Assembly (NCBI RefSeq): GCF_010500615.1
Contig: NZ_JAAGNX010000002.1
Location: forward strand, 796,990-860,989
Origin: Oceanipulchritudo coccoides
Lineage (GTDB): Bacteria; Verrucomicrobiota; Verrucomicrobiia; Opitutales; Oceanipulchritudinaceae
Reading direction: 5' to 3'
Length of the DNA stretch: 64,000 bases
In this document: in pieces, positions 44,804-54,243 of the stretch
Layout: the number at the start of each line of letters is the position of its first letter
Position numbering within the stretch: the stretch's first letter is position 1
The notes under the pieces: model-generated
Told to the model about the DNA's origin: nothing
Databases searched by the model: none
What the model saw: the letters and a program-made list of their open reading frames with translations, nothing else
Position numbers and translations under genes: made by a program

Positions 44804-45529
44804 ATGAAACGAATTCTCACACTGGCCTTCGTCTCCATTCTGGGTGGTCTAGTCGTCCATATCGGTGTTTTCTATTTTATCAGGATTGAATTTCCCTCAC
44901 CGCGTTCGGCTCCAGAGGATCCCGTGCAGGTTCACTATGTTGGGAATTCGGGCATTCGCGTCAATCCAGCCCTTGGTGAACAGGCCTTCCTTCAGGACAG
45001 TGCGCCTTTGTTCATGCCAACCAAATGGAACCTGGTCAGCCAGATGGATGATGTGGCCAGCCTCCGGGAAGCAACGGAAGTGTTTTCCCAGTATGAGCCA
45101 ATTTTGACTCTTCCGGACTCATCACCTGCTACAATTTCCCTGCCACCGTTCGGAAGTGCACCGCCGGAGATCGCTCTTCCGGCGGGACCCGCATTTTATC
45201 TGTCTCGGTTTGGTCGCCAGCCAACGGCCCCGCTGCCTAGCATTGTTTCGGAAACCAGCCTTCAATCGATTCCCCTCGGGGAGAGGGTTGACCATTCACT
45301 CCGGGTGTCCGCGTTGCCGGACAGCCTCAGGCAGCTTTCCCCCGAGGCGCTCTGGCCGCCGATTCGCTTTTACCTGCATCTGGTCCATGAAATACCTCTT
45401 GGGAAACCTGTCATCTCTGGCAGTTCAGGTTTCACCGACTGGGACCAGGCCCTGCAGGGCTATATCGGGTCGCTGGATTACTATCGCGGCTTGCCAAGTG
45501 GCTACTATCGCATAACGGTCTATCCGTGA
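44804..45529 (+). CDS. TonB-like energy transducer, diverged
   Basis: A 241-residue protein with one N-terminal membrane anchor (MKRILTLAFVSILGGLVVHI), a Pro-rich middle (PDSSPATISLPPFGSAPPEI, LPAGPAFYLSRF) and a C-terminal part reading GKPVISGSSGFTDWDQALQ and GLPSGYYRITVYP, which matches the end of a TonB_C domain in a worn form. The layout anchor, Pro-rich linker, beta domain fits TonB. As the last gene after ExbB/ExbD, it is likely their energy-transducing partner, but the domain is too diverged to be sure. The TTG start (44786) overlapping exbD was rejected. Confidence 0.62.
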   Translation: MKRILTLAFVSILGGLVVHIGVFYFIRIEFPSPRSAPEDPVQVHYVGNSGIRVNPALGEQAFLQDSAPLFMPTKWNLVSQMDDVASLREATEVFSQYEPILTLPDSSPATISLPPFGSAPPEIALPAGPAFYLSRFGRQPTAPLPSIVSETSLQSIPLGERVDHSLRVSALPDSLRQLSPEALWPPIRFYLHLVHEIPLGKPVISGSSGFTDWDQALQGYIGSLDYYRGLPSGYYRITVYP

Positions 45530-45589
45530 GCAATCCGAGCTCTATTTCCGGCTCTGGAAAATTTGTTTATAAAATCGCGGAAAAAGGTC

Positions 45590-45618
45590 TTGACCCTACG
45601 GTTCATGACCCGCAAATT
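45590..45618 (+). promoter_or_regulatory. candidate promoter of tRNA-Thr/tuf
   Basis: TTGACC at 45590-45595 and CAAATT at 45613-45618 are 17 bases apart, 35 bases before the tRNA. CTACGGT also occurs just after the -35 (45596-45602), as in the rplM and rpsL promoters but at a different position. Weak -10 match. Confidence 0.3.
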
Positions 45619-45652
45619 CCGCCACTTTGCTTTAATTCAAATCTTCTTCGGC

Positions 45653-45728
<76 letters not shown>

Positions 45729-45803
45729 CTAAACATCAACCTTCAACTATCACCAGCAGTTAAGTCGTACAAACAACGTCGTAACATAATCTGATTAGCG
45801 ATC

Positions 45804-46994
45804 ATGGCCAAAGAAACATTCGAAAGAACAAAACCTCACGTTAACGTGGGAACAATCGGTCACATTGACCACGGTAAAACAACACTCACAACTGCCATTC
45901 TCAAGGTGCAGTCCGACAAGGGTCTTGCCCAGTTCAAGTCCTACAAGGATATCGCCAAGGGAGGGACAGTTCGTGACGAAACGAAGACAGTGACGATCGC
46001 CGTTGCGCACGTTGAGTATGAGTCCGACAATCGGCACTATGCTCACGTTGACTGCCCGGGACACGCTGACTTCGTTAAGAACATGATCACGGGTGCCGCC
46101 CAGATGGACGGAGCTATCCTCGTTGTTAGCGCCGCTGACGGGCCTATGCCGCAGACTCGTGAGCACATCCTTCTCGCTCGCCAGGTTGGCGTGCCGAAGA
46201 TTGTTGTTTTCCTTAACAAGGTTGACTTGCTGGATGACGAAGAGCTTCTCGAGCTTGTCGAAATTGAAGTCCGCGACCTTCTCTCCAAGTACCAGTATGA
46301 CGGTGACAACGCTGTTGTTGTTCGTGGTACAGCCCTCGGCGCTCTCGAAGGCACCCCACAGGGTGTTGAGTGCATCGGCAACCTGATGGAAGCTATTGAT
46401 GCTGAGATTCCTGCTCCTGAGCGTGAAATCGACAAGCCATTCCTTATGTCCGTTGAGGACGTGTTCTCCATCACGGGTCGTGGTACTGTTGCCACTGGCC
46501 GTATCGAGCGCGGAATCGTCAAGGTCGGCGAGGAAATCGAAATTGTCGGGCTGACCGACACCCGCAAGTCCGTCGTCACAGGTGTGGAAATGTTCCGCAA
46601 GCTGCTGAACGAAGGCCAAGCTGGTGACAATGTCGGTGTGCTTCTCCGTGGTGTTGCCAAGGATGATGTTGAGCGCGGCCATGTTCTGGCCAAGCCAGGT
46701 TCGATCACCCCGCACACCAAGGGTAATGCTGAAATTTACGTCCTGACCAAGGAAGAGGGTGGTCGTCACACGCCGTTCTTCAGCGGGTATCGTCCGCAAT
46801 TCTACTTCCGTACCACCGACGTGACGGGTATTCTTACCCTGAAGGAAGGTGTGGAAATGGTTATGCCGGGTGACAATCTTTCCGTGGAAATCGCCTTGCA
46901 GAAGCCGATTGCCATGGAACCTGGGCAGCGGTTTGCGATCCGTGAAGGCGGGCGCACAATTGGTGCTGGCCGTGTCACGGAAATCACGGAATAA
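45804..46994 (+). CDS. tuf: elongation factor Tu
   Basis: GTPase that delivers aminoacyl-tRNA to the ribosome. The 396-residue protein has the P-loop GHIDHGKTT at 19-27, the effector region, [22 protein letters not shown] and NKVDL (G4). Length and sequence are typical. It lies between tRNA-Thr and tRNA-Trp in a tRNA-tuf-tRNA-secE arrangement. No second tuf follows fusA in this window, so this may be the single copy. Confidence 0.98.
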   Translation: MAKETFERTKPHVNVGTIGHIDHGKTTLTTAILKVQSDKGLAQFKSYKDIAKGGTVRDETKTVTIAVAHVEYESDNRHYAHVDCPGHADFVKNMITGAAQMDGAILVVSAADGPMPQTREHILLARQVGVPKIVVFLNKVDLLDDEELLELVEIEVRDLLSKYQYDGDNAVVVRGTALGALEGTPQGVECIGNLMEAIDAEIPAPEREIDKPFLMSVEDVFSITGRGTVATGRIERGIVKVGEEIEIVGLTDTRKSVVTGVEMFRKLLNEGQAGDNVGVLLRGVAKDDVERGHVLAKPGSITPHTKGNAEIYVLTKEEGGRHTPFFSGYRPQFYFRTTDVTGILTLKEGVEMVMPGDNLSVEIALQKPIAMEPGQRFAIREGGRTIGAGRVTEITE

Positions 46995-47017
46995 TCCTAT
47001 TCCCTTTTGTCGCCGGT

Positions 47018-47050
47018 TGCCGGGTTTCTTCGAAATGAAGACTCCCGGCA
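47018..47050 (+). other. strong hairpin between tuf and tRNA-Trp
   Basis: TGCCGGG-TT-TCTTC pairs with GAAGA-CT-CCCGGCA around GAAAT, a 12-pair stem with a symmetric internal mismatch. No T run follows, so it is more likely an RNA processing or 3-prime-end stabilising structure than a terminator. Confidence 0.5.
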
Positions 47051-47077
47051 TCCGCACTTAAACATTTTGAGAATTAC

Positions 47078-47153
47078 AGGGCAGTAGCTCAATTGGTAGA
47101 GTAGTGGTCTCCAAAACCATTGGCTGGGGGTTCGAGTCCCTCCTGCCCTGCCA
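47078..47153 (+). tRNA. tRNA-Trp (anticodon CCA)
   Basis: A 76-base tRNA with acceptor arms AGGGCAG and CTGCCCT, discriminator G, encoded CCA at 47151-47153, anticodon loop CTCCAAA giving CCA for UGG. It precedes secE-nusG, the classic tRNA-Trp-secE-nusG order. UGA therefore needs no other decoder here. Confidence 0.97.
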
Positions 47154-47202
47154 GTTTTTTACAGTTAATGCCTGCTTCAGGAAATAATCATTCATTCAAA
47201 TC

Positions 47203-47409
47203 ATGCCTAACCCATTCAGAAAAGCCCGCATATTCCTTGGAGAAACCTCTACGGAGCTCAAAAAGGCAGTCTGGCCGACCAAGACAGAGCTGAGGGACAG
47301 CACCGTTGTGGTGTTTTTCGCCACTTTGCTTCTGGGGGCGTTCATCGCTCTGGCTGATTTCAGTGTATACAATTGGATCCAATTGCTGACCAACTGGGTT
47401 CGCGGGTAG
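47203..47409 (+). CDS. secE: preprotein translocase subunit SecE
   Basis: Small essential SecYEG component, 68 residues with one membrane segment at about 35-60 (VVVFFATLLLGAFIALADF). The cytoplasmic ETSTELKKAVWPTKTELRDS before it is the conserved SecE amphipathic helix. The length matches the short single-span type of most bacteria. It sits 16 bases upstream of nusG. Confidence 0.95.
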   Translation: MPNPFRKARIFLGETSTELKKAVWPTKTELRDSTVVVFFATLLLGAFIALADFSVYNWIQLLTNWVRG

Positions 47410-47425
47410 GAATACAGGTTGATTA

Positions 47426-48022
47426 ATGGAAGAAGATTCATCCAACAGCGATAATCCGGTCCGGCAAGGACAGTGGTTTGTCGTGCAGACGCTCTCAAAC
47501 AAGGAGCCTGCCGCAAAACGCTATATTGATCGCTATATTTCTGAAAATGAGCTCGAGGACTTTGTTTTCGAGGCGCTCATCCCCGACCAGACCGTTTCGG
47601 AGGTCAAGCATGGCAAAAAGTCCCAACGGAAGCGAAAGCTCTACCCGGGCTATATTTTCGTGCATTGCCGTCTTTATGATGAAAACAACGATTTGGTCCA
47701 GAAAGTCTGGTACTTTATCAACGGGGCTGACGGGGTAATTGGGTTTGCTGGCGGGAAATCCCCGGCTCCACTCAAGGACTCGGAAATTGACCGTATTCTG
47801 AAGCAGGTTGAAGAATCCGAAGGCAAGGAAGTGCCGAAGGTTCAATACGAAGTGGGTGAGGAAGTTAAAATCACGGATGGACCTTTCCTCAATCTGAGTG
47901 GCCGAATCGATGAAATCGATACGGAGCGCGGAAAGCTCAAGGTCTCTGTTTCCATTTTTGGGCGATTCACACCTGTTGAGCTCGAATATTGGCAGGTTGA
48001 GCGAATGACGGATGGCGACTAA
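47426..48022 (+). CDS. nusG: transcription termination/antitermination factor NusG
   Basis: RNA-polymerase-binding elongation factor of 198 residues linking transcription to Rho and the ribosome. QWFVVQTLSNKEPAAKRYI starts the NGN domain and KRKLYPGYIFVHC ends its core; the C-terminal KOW domain contains VKITDGPFLNLSGRIDEID. An acidic N-terminal extension (MEEDSSNSDNP) is a mild oddity. It is followed by rplK, the standard order. Confidence 0.96.
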   Translation: MEEDSSNSDNPVRQGQWFVVQTLSNKEPAAKRYIDRYISENELEDFVFEALIPDQTVSEVKHGKKSQRKRKLYPGYIFVHCRLYDENNDLVQKVWYFINGADGVIGFAGGKSPAPLKDSEIDRILKQVEESEGKEVPKVQYEVGEEVKITDGPFLNLSGRIDEIDTERGKLKVSVSIFGRFTPVELEYWQVERMTDGD

Positions 48023-48094
48023 TTTATGAAATAACCTTCGGCCGCACCGATACGCCTCTTATTCGCGTGAGCCGGAAAAATCTAGAAAGCAACA

Positions 48095-48520
48095 ATGGCA
48101 AAGAAAGTCACAGGAACAATCAAACTTCAACTCCCGGCAGGGGCTGCTAATCCGGCTCCTCCAGTTGGCCCTGCCCTCGGTGCGGCTGGTGTCAATATCA
48201 TGGCCTTTTGTAAGGATTTTAATGCCCGCACGAAAGATCAGGCCGGCACAATCCTTCCAACAGTGATCACGGTCTATGCAGACCGCTCATTCAGCTTTAT
48301 CACCAAATCCCCGCCTGCAGCGGTTTTGCTGAAGAAAGCTGCCGGTCTGGCCAAGGGATCTGGCGTGCCCAACAAGGAGAAGGTCGGCAAGGTTAAGCGT
48401 AAGCAGATCCTGGAAATCGTTGAGACGAAGAGGAAAGACCTTAACGCGACAACCGATGAGGCCGCGATGCGTATTATTGAAGGGACTGCCCGTTCAATGG
48501 GCATTGAAGTGGTCGACTAA
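48095..48520 (+). CDS. rplK: 50S ribosomal protein L11
   Basis: L11 of the GTPase-associated centre, 141 residues. [20 protein letters not shown] near 10-29, [16 protein letters not shown], and [10 protein letters not shown] at the end are universal. The 72-base leader from nusG could hold the L1 regulatory site, but I cannot fold it confidently. It is followed by rplA. Confidence 0.98.
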   Translation: MAKKVTGTIKLQLPAGAANPAPPVGPALGAAGVNIMAFCKDFNARTKDQAGTILPTVITVYADRSFSFITKSPPAAVLLKKAAGLAKGSGVPNKEKVGKVKRKQILEIVETKRKDLNATTDEAAMRIIEGTARSMGIEVVD

Positions 48521-48565
48521 TTTTTTAACCCAAACGTTCGAACCTCCAAGGAGGGAGTTTACTAA

Positions 48566-49264
48566 ATGGCAAAAATCACAAAGAAACGAAAGACTGCGAG
48601 CGAGTTATATACGCACGCGGACACATATCCACTGAACGAGGCTCTGGAACTCCTGAGCAAGTTCCCCAAGGCCCGGTTTGATGAGACCGTGGAATTGTCG
48701 CTCCACCTCGGGGTGGATCCAAAACAAAGCACCCAAATGGTCCGAGGCATTGTCAATCTTCCCAAGGGAAGCGGCAAGAAAGTCCGGGTTGTTGCCTTTA
48801 CCGATAATGCGCAGGAGGCCCTCGATGCAGGTGCTGACGAAGCTGGTATGGATGACCTGATCGCCAAGATCATGGACGGATGGACAGACTTTGACGTCGC
48901 TGTGTCAACGCCGGCCGCGATGAAGGAAGTGCGCAAGGTGGCGCGTGTCCTGGGGCCGCGTGGGTTAATGCCCAATCCCAAGTCGGGAACAGTTACAGAC
49001 GACATTTCGGCAGCCATCCAGTCCGTCAAGAGCGGAGGCCGTGTTGAATTCAAGATGGATAAGACTGCCAACATCGGTATTGTTGTCGGCAAGCGTTCTT
49101 TCTCGGTTCAGGATCTGGAGGAGAATATCACTACGGTATTCGATGCCCTCGGTAAGGCTCGTCCGGAGTCATTGAAGGGGCACAGTTACATCAAGTCAGC
49201 TGCGATTTCGGGAACAATGTCCCCGGGAGTCCGCTTGGATTCAGCTGTTTACGCTAATTTATAA
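48566..49264 (+). CDS. rplA: 50S ribosomal protein L1
   Basis: L1 of the stalk that guides the E-site tRNA, 232 residues. ELSLHLGVDPKQSTQMVRG, GPRGLMPNPKSGTVT and GKRSF are typical. It usually also represses its own rplK-rplA mRNA. A good AAGGAGGGAG ribosome site lies upstream of the ATG. rplJ follows only 18 bases later, so no L10 leader separates the two transcripts. Confidence 0.98.
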   Translation: MAKITKKRKTASELYTHADTYPLNEALELLSKFPKARFDETVELSLHLGVDPKQSTQMVRGIVNLPKGSGKKVRVVAFTDNAQEALDAGADEAGMDDLIAKIMDGWTDFDVAVSTPAAMKEVRKVARVLGPRGLMPNPKSGTVTDDISAAIQSVKSGGRVEFKMDKTANIGIVVGKRSFSVQDLEENITTVFDALGKARPESLKGHSYIKSAAISGTMSPGVRLDSAVYANL

Positions 49265-49282
49265 GTCGGAAGGAACAAATCT

Positions 49283-49795
49283 ATGCAACCAGAGAAAAAA
49301 TTTCTAGTCGAAGAAGTCGGCCAGTATCTTGAGAAGTCCGATTATGTTTATCTTGCAGACTTTGAGCGTGTCACCGTAGCCGAGACAGAAGAGCTCCGTC
49401 GCATCCTGGCGGAAGTTGGTGCGGAATTCCACGTGGTGAAAAACCGTATTTTGAAGATTGCGGCTAGCGATCGTGAAATGCCCATTGAAGAAGAGAATTA
49501 CCGTGGGCCAACAGCGCTCGTGGTGGGTGGCGAAAATGCCGCTGGCGTGGCGAAGGCCCTCGAAAAATTCTTCAAGGACAAGAAGAAGTTGGAGATTAAA
49601 GGCGGTGTTCTCGACAACAACCCCCTTTCGGCATCCCAGATTTCTGATCTGGCCAAGCTCCCTTCAAAGGAAATTCTCCAGGCCCAGTTGCTGGGTCTGC
49701 TCAACCAACCGGCATCGCAGATGGTCCGGATCATTCAGGCCGTTCCGCAGGGACTCCTCAATGTCCTCCATGCCAAGTCGGAACAGGACGGTTGA
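49283..49795 (+). CDS. rplJ: 50S ribosomal protein L10
   Basis: L10, base of the L7/L12 stalk, 170 residues. EEVGQYLEKSDYVYLADF, AEFHVVKNRILKIA and PTALVVGG are typical, and the C-terminal helix binds L12 dimers. GGAAGGA upstream of the ATG is the ribosome site. The gap to rplL is 124 bases, longer than usual. Confidence 0.96.
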   Translation: MQPEKKFLVEEVGQYLEKSDYVYLADFERVTVAETEELRRILAEVGAEFHVVKNRILKIAASDREMPIEEENYRGPTALVVGGENAAGVAKALEKFFKDKKKLEIKGGVLDNNPLSASQISDLAKLPSKEILQAQLLGLLNQPASQMVRIIQAVPQGLLNVLHAKSEQDG

Positions 49796-49919
49796 GGTCG
49801 AAACACTCTATTATATTATTAATTTCAACCTGAACGAATCAGCTAGGGAGAAAGTCTCCTTAAACGGATAAAGCACGCGGTGTGTGAGTAACGCTAGTTG
49901 TCTCTAATAGGATATAACC
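49796..49919 (+). other. rplJ-rplL intergenic leader with hairpin
   Basis: 124 bases containing an A/T-rich TATTATATTATTAA stretch and a small hairpin GGAGA-AAG-TCTCC at 49847-49859 (extendable by G-T/A-T pairs). TAGGATATA lies directly before the rplL ATG. Extra L12 copies are needed per ribosome, so an internal promoter or stronger translation signal is possible here. Confidence 0.35.
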
Positions 49920-50306
49920 ATGGCAGAAATAACAAAAGAAGACGTCATTGAATGGCTCAGTTCCCAGTCGGTTCTCGATATCGCTGGATTGGTCAAGGAC
50001 CTCGAAGAAAAATGGGGTGTCAGCGCTGCTGCACCTGTCGCCGTAGCTGCTGCTGGCGGTGCTGCTGGCGGTGAAGCCGCTGCAGAAGAGGAAAAGACCG
50101 AGTTTGACGTGGTCCTGAAGGGTCACGGCAGCAACAAGATTGCCGTCATTAAGGAAGTGCGCGCCATCACCGGACTCGGCCTCAAGGAGGCTAAGGAACT
50201 GGTCGAAAGTGCACCGAAGGCCGTCAAGGAAGCTACCACTAAGGACGACGCTGACGAGCTCAAGAAGAAGCTTGAAGCAGCTGGTGCTGAAGTCGAAATC
50301 AAGTAA
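49920..50306 (+). CDS. rplL: 50S ribosomal protein L7/L12
   Basis: Stalk protein L7/L12, 128 residues, recruiting translational GTPases. The N-terminal dimer part, an Ala-rich hinge ([20 protein letters not shown]) and the C-terminal factor-binding domain with [20 protein letters not shown] are all visible. It is followed by a 125-base gap to rpoB holding a strong hairpin. Confidence 0.98.
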   Translation: MAEITKEDVIEWLSSQSVLDIAGLVKDLEEKWGVSAAAPVAVAAAGGAAGGEAAAEEEKTEFDVVLKGHGSNKIAVIKEVRAITGLGLKEAKELVESAPKAVKEATTKDDADELKKKLEAAGAEVEIK

Positions 50307-50334
50307 ATCTGACGAATTATCGATCATATTTTTC

Positions 50335-50381
50335 CAGGTACGCTGGCAGAGGCTCGCAAGGGACTTTGCCAGCGCTACCTG
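50335..50381 (+). promoter_or_regulatory. hairpin between rplL and rpoB (attenuator or RNase site)
   Basis: CAGGTACGCTGGCA pairs with TGCCAGCG-C-TACCTG (one bulged base), giving about 14 pairs and an 18-base loop, followed by GTTATTTAATTT. The weak T run suggests partial termination or RNase III cleavage between ribosomal protein and polymerase genes, as known for E. coli rplL-rpoB. Confidence 0.6.
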
Positions 50382-50431
50382 TTATTTAATTTCCCCGCTG
50401 GAAATCCATCATCTCTCAATCTGAAAATACC

Positions 50432-53400
50432 ATGTCTGACAGAATCAACTTTGGGAAACTGAAAGAGGTCATCGCTCCGCCGAACCTGATTCAAATTCAA
50501 TTCAATTCCTTCAAGGAATTTTTGCAGGAAGATGTTCCTCCGACCCAGCGCGAGCATGTCGGTCTGGAAGCAGTCCTGCGTGAAGTATTCCCGATTGAGA
50601 GCTACGATGGTCGTTGCAGCTTGGAATATGTCTCGTACACGCTTGCTGGTCCGAAGATGACCGAGATGGAAGCGATTCGTGAAGGAGTGACCTATTCCAT
50701 TTCTCTTTATGTGAAGCTTCGTCTCCGTGAAGAGGACTCCATTAAGGATGAGGAAATTTACATGGGTGAAATGCCCATGATCACCGAGCGTGGTTCCTTC
50801 ATCATCAACGGGGCAGAGCGTGTGGTGGTAAGCCAGCTGCACCGGTCGCCGGGCATCGCCTTTGAGACAACCCCGCACACGAGTGGAAAGACCCTGTACA
50901 GTTTCCGGATCATTCCTGACCGTGGTACTTGGCTGGAAACCCAGTTTGATCAGAATGACCTGCTGTATGTCTATCTTGATCGCCGCCGTCGTCGCCGCAA
51001 GTTCCTGATCACGACCCTTCTCCGCGCAATGGGGTACGGCAGTGATTTTGAGATTCTAAACTTTTTCTATAATATTGAAGACCTCAAGGTAAAGAAGGCC
51101 CTGAAGCTTGAAAGCGTCAGCCGGCTTGTGCTGGTGGAAGACCTTGTCGATGCTGACAAAGGTGCGGTTCTTGCCCGGTCATTCGAACCACTCACCAAGA
51201 CCATTGTCCGGAGCATTGAAGCGGCCGGGATTGATACTGTCCGGGTCATCGATACAACCATTGACGATGGAGCGATCATTCGCTGCCTCAAGAAGGACCC
51301 GACCCGCAATGAGGAGGAGGCCCTCAAGGATATTTACAAGCGTCTGCGCCCAGGTGAGCCGCCAACAACAGCGAACGCCAAGGCCCTCCTGAAGCGTCTC
51401 TTCCAGGATCCCAAGCGCTATGACCTCGGCCGGGTTGGTCGTTATAAGATCAACCAGAAGCTGGGCCTCGAGACTGCTCTAGAAACCCGAATCATTGTCG
51501 TTGAAGACATTGTTGAGGCGACCAAATACCTTGTCCGTTTGAAAAAGGGTGATGGGATCGTTGACGATATCGATCACCTTGGCAGCCGTCGTGTTCGCAC
51601 AGTTGGGGAGCTTTTGATGAACCAGTGCCGTATTGGTCTGGCCCGGACAGAGCGCCTCGTGAAGGAGCGCATGACACTTTATGACCAGAGTGTTGATTCG
51701 GTCACGCCACAGAAACTGATCAATCCAAAGGCCTTGAGCACGGTGATCCGCGATTTCTATGCGCGTAGCCAGTTGAGCCAGTTCATGGACCAGATCAATC
51801 CGTTGGCTGAGGTGACGCACAAACGCCGTCTTTCCGCTCTCGGCCCTGGAGGGTTGAATCGGGACCGCGCTGGTTTTGAAGTGCGCGACGTCCACCCCTC
51901 GCACTACGGCCGTATTTGTCCGGTTGAGACCCCTGAAGGACCAAATATTGGTTTGATCAACAGTCTTTCGACCTATGCACAGGTCAATGAGTTTGGTTTC
52001 ATTGAAGCCCCTTATCGTGTTGTTAAAAACGGCAAGGTGCTTGACGAGGTGATTTACCTGAATGCTGACCAGGAAGAAGGTAAGATCATAGCCCAGGCAA
52101 ATTCCAAAGTGACCAAGGGGAAACTGGAAGGTCGTGTGACTGCCCGGAAGGCGGATGACTTTATTGAAGTCGATCCGAAGGAAGTCCACCTGATGGACGT
52201 ATCGCCCAAGCAGGTTGTTTCTGTGGCTGCCGGTCTGATTCCATTCCTTGAGCATGACGATGCCAATCGCGCGTTGATGGGATCCAATATGCAACGCCAA
52301 GGGGTGCCGCTTCTTAAAACCGAGGCCCCACTTGTGGGCACCGGAATTGAAGAACGTGTCGCACGGGACTCAAAGACAGTTACGATTGCCGAGGCGGATG
52401 GAGTGATTGCTTCAGTCGATGCGCGGCGAATCATTGTCACAAGCGACGGGGAGGTTTCTCCCAAGCTGCTCAAAAAGGACAAGAGCGACCCGAAAACCGG
52501 TTTTTATGTTTATCCGCTACGTAAGTTTCTGCGCTCCAACGCGGGTACCTGCTTCAACCAGAAGCCGGTCGTCAAGCGGGGGCAAAAGATCAAGGCGGGC
52601 GACTTGCTCGCTGATGGGGCTTCCACGGATCAGGGTGAATTGGCACTGGGCCGTAATGTCCTTGTGGCCTACATGCCTTGGAACGGGTACAACTTTGAAG
52701 ATGCTATCCTGATCAGTGAGCGGCTCCTCAAGGATGATGTTTTCACTTCGATTCACATTGAGGAATTTGAAGTGACCGCACGAGACACCAAACTCGGGCC
52801 GGAAGAAATCACACGAGATATTCCCAATGTGGGTGAGGAAGCTCTCAAGAATCTGAACCATGACGGGGTTATCCGCGTTGGTGCTGAAGTGAAACCCGGC
52901 GATATTCTCGTGGGCAAGATCACACCAAAGAGCGAAACCGAGTTGGCTCCTGAAGAAAAGCTTCTCCGTGCGATTTTCGGTGAAAAGGCTGCCGATGTGA
53001 AGGATACTTCTCTCCTCGTTCCGTCAGGCACGACCGGGATCATCATGGACGTCAAGGTGTCGAGTCGTGTCGAGGGTGAAACGGAGAAGCTCTCCGCCTC
53101 GGACCGCCGCCGGCAGATCAAGAAGATCAACGAAGAATTCCGTACGCAGATGGATCGCTTGCGTGAGTCCCTGACAGAAAGCCTCTCAAATATCCTTCTC
53201 GGGGAAAAGATTCCTCTCGATGTGGTTAACGGCGAAAGTGGGGAGATCATCATTCCGGCCAACCGGAAGATCACGAAGACCCTTCTTCGCAAGCTGGCCT
53301 CCGTCTACAAGTCGATTGATATCGATCCTTCTCCGGTCCGAATCAAGATCATGGAGATCATCGACAGCTTCAAAAGCAAGTTTGATGAGCTTGAAACGGA

Positions 53401-54211
53401 TCAGGAGCGCCGCATTGAAGGCGTTGAATCCGGCGATGATGTCGACCAAGGCACAGTGAAGAACGTGAAGGTCTACATCGCGACGAAGCGCAAGATCCAG
53501 GTTGGAGACAAGATGGCCGGCCGTCACGGGAACAAAGGCGTTGTCGCCAAGATTGTTCCGGTTGAGGACATGCCCTATCTCGCCGATGGGTCTTCCGTGG
53601 ATATCTGCCTTAATCCGCTTGGGGTTCCGAGCCGGATGAATGTCGGACAGGTTCTCGAGTGTCACCTCGGTTACGCCGCGAAAGCACTTGGGCTCAAGAT
53701 TGCGACACCGATTTTTGACGGTATTGAGGAAGAAAAGATCAAGGGCTACCTTGAACAAGCCAACCTCCCGTTGACCGGCAAGAGCTTCCTTTACGATGGC
53801 CGGTCCGGCCGTCGCCTCGACCAGGAGGTCGTTGTCGGCTATACTTACATGCTCAAGCTCAACCACTTGGTCGCGGACAAGATCCACGCCCGCGCAGTGG
53901 GTCCTTACAGTCTCATTACCCAGCAGCCATTGGGCGGTAAGGCTCAGTATGGCGGACAGCGATTCGGTGAGATGGAGGTCTGGGCCCTCGAGGCATATGG
54001 AGCTGCCTACACGCTGCAGGAGTTGCTGACCGTCAAGTCCGACGACGTCGCAGGACGTACCAAAATCTACGAGTCCCTTGTCAAAGGTGACAACAGTCTG
54101 CAAGCCGGCACTCCGCAGTCCTTCAATGTTCTCATGAAGGAAATGCAGAGCCTCTGCCTTGATATCAAAATGGGCGACCAGGATCCTCTGGCCTCCGCCT
54201 TCGCCAACTGA
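50432..54211 (+). CDS. rpoB: DNA-directed RNA polymerase subunit beta
   Basis: Catalytic core beta subunit, 1259 residues. The rifampicin pocket region reads SQLSQFMDQINPLAEVTHKR then RLSALGPGGLNRDRAGFEVR; the position equal to E. coli N518 is Ile (I455 here). DVHPSHYGRICPVETPEG, MAGRHGNKGVVAKI and the C-terminal GGQRFGEMEVWALEAYGA are standard. The gene is followed by rpoC after 32 bases. No large lineage insertion is obvious beyond the 1259-residue length. Confidence 0.98.
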   Translation: MSDRINFGKLKEVIAPPNLIQIQFNSFKEFLQEDVPPTQREHVGLEAVLREVFPIESYDGRCSLEYVSYTLAGPKMTEMEAIREGVTYSISLYVKLRLREEDSIKDEEIYMGEMPMITERGSFIINGAERVVVSQLHRSPGIAFETTPHTSGKTLYSFRIIPDRGTWLETQFDQNDLLYVYLDRRRRRRKFLITTLLRAMGYGSDFEILNFFYNIEDLKVKKALKLESVSRLVLVEDLVDADKGAVLARSFEPLTKTIVRSIEAAGIDTVRVIDTTIDDGAIIRCLKKDPTRNEEEALKDIYKRLRPGEPPTTANAKALLKRLFQDPKRYDLGRVGRYKINQKLGLETALETRIIVVEDIVEATKYLVRLKKGDGIVDDIDHLGSRRVRTVGELLMNQCRIGLARTERLVKERMTLYDQSVDSVTPQKLINPKALSTVIRDFYARSQLSQFMDQINPLAEVTHKRRLSALGPGGLNRDRAGFEVRDVHPSHYGRICPVETPEGPNIGLINSLSTYAQVNEFGFIEAPYRVVKNGKVLDEVIYLNADQEEGKIIAQANSKVTKGKLEGRVTARKADDFIEVDPKEVHLMDVSPKQVVSVAAGLIPFLEHDDANRALMGSNMQRQGVPLLKTEAPLVGTGIEERVARDSKTVTIAEADGVIASVDARRIIVTSDGEVSPKLLKKDKSDPKTGFYVYPLRKFLRSNAGTCFNQKPVVKRGQKIKAGDLLADGASTDQGELALGRNVLVAYMPWNGYNFEDAILISERLLKDDVFTSIHIEEFEVTARDTKLGPEEITRDIPNVGEEALKNLNHDGVIRVGAEVKPGDILVGKITPKSETELAPEEKLLRAIFGEKAADVKDTSLLVPSGTTGIIMDVKVSSRVEGETEKLSASDRRRQIKKINEEFRTQMDRLRESLTESLSNILLGEKIPLDVVNGESGEIIIPANRKITKTLLRKLASVYKSIDIDPSPVRIKIMEIIDSFKSKFDELETDQERRIEGVESGDDVDQGTVKNVKVYIATKRKIQVGDKMAGRHGNKGVVAKIVPVEDMPYLADGSSVDICLNPLGVPSRMNVGQVLECHLGYAAKALGLKIATPIFDGIEEEKIKGYLEQANLPLTGKSFLYDGRSGRRLDQEVVVGYTYMLKLNHLVADKIHARAVGPYSLITQQPLGGKAQYGGQRFGEMEVWALEAYGAAYTLQELLTVKSDDVAGRTKIYESLVKGDNSLQAGTPQSFNVLMKEMQSLCLDIKMGDQDPLASAFAN

Positions 54212-54243
54212 TCCAACGCTAAACAATCAGCCAATTATTTGCC

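Noticed and set aside
45795-47057. A 420-codon minus-strand frame across tuf
   Set aside because: Pure shadow of the EF-Tu gene; strong codon bias of tuf keeps the opposite frame open.
51479-54226. Long minus-strand frames within rpoB
   Set aside because: Shadow frames of the biased rpoB coding sequence.
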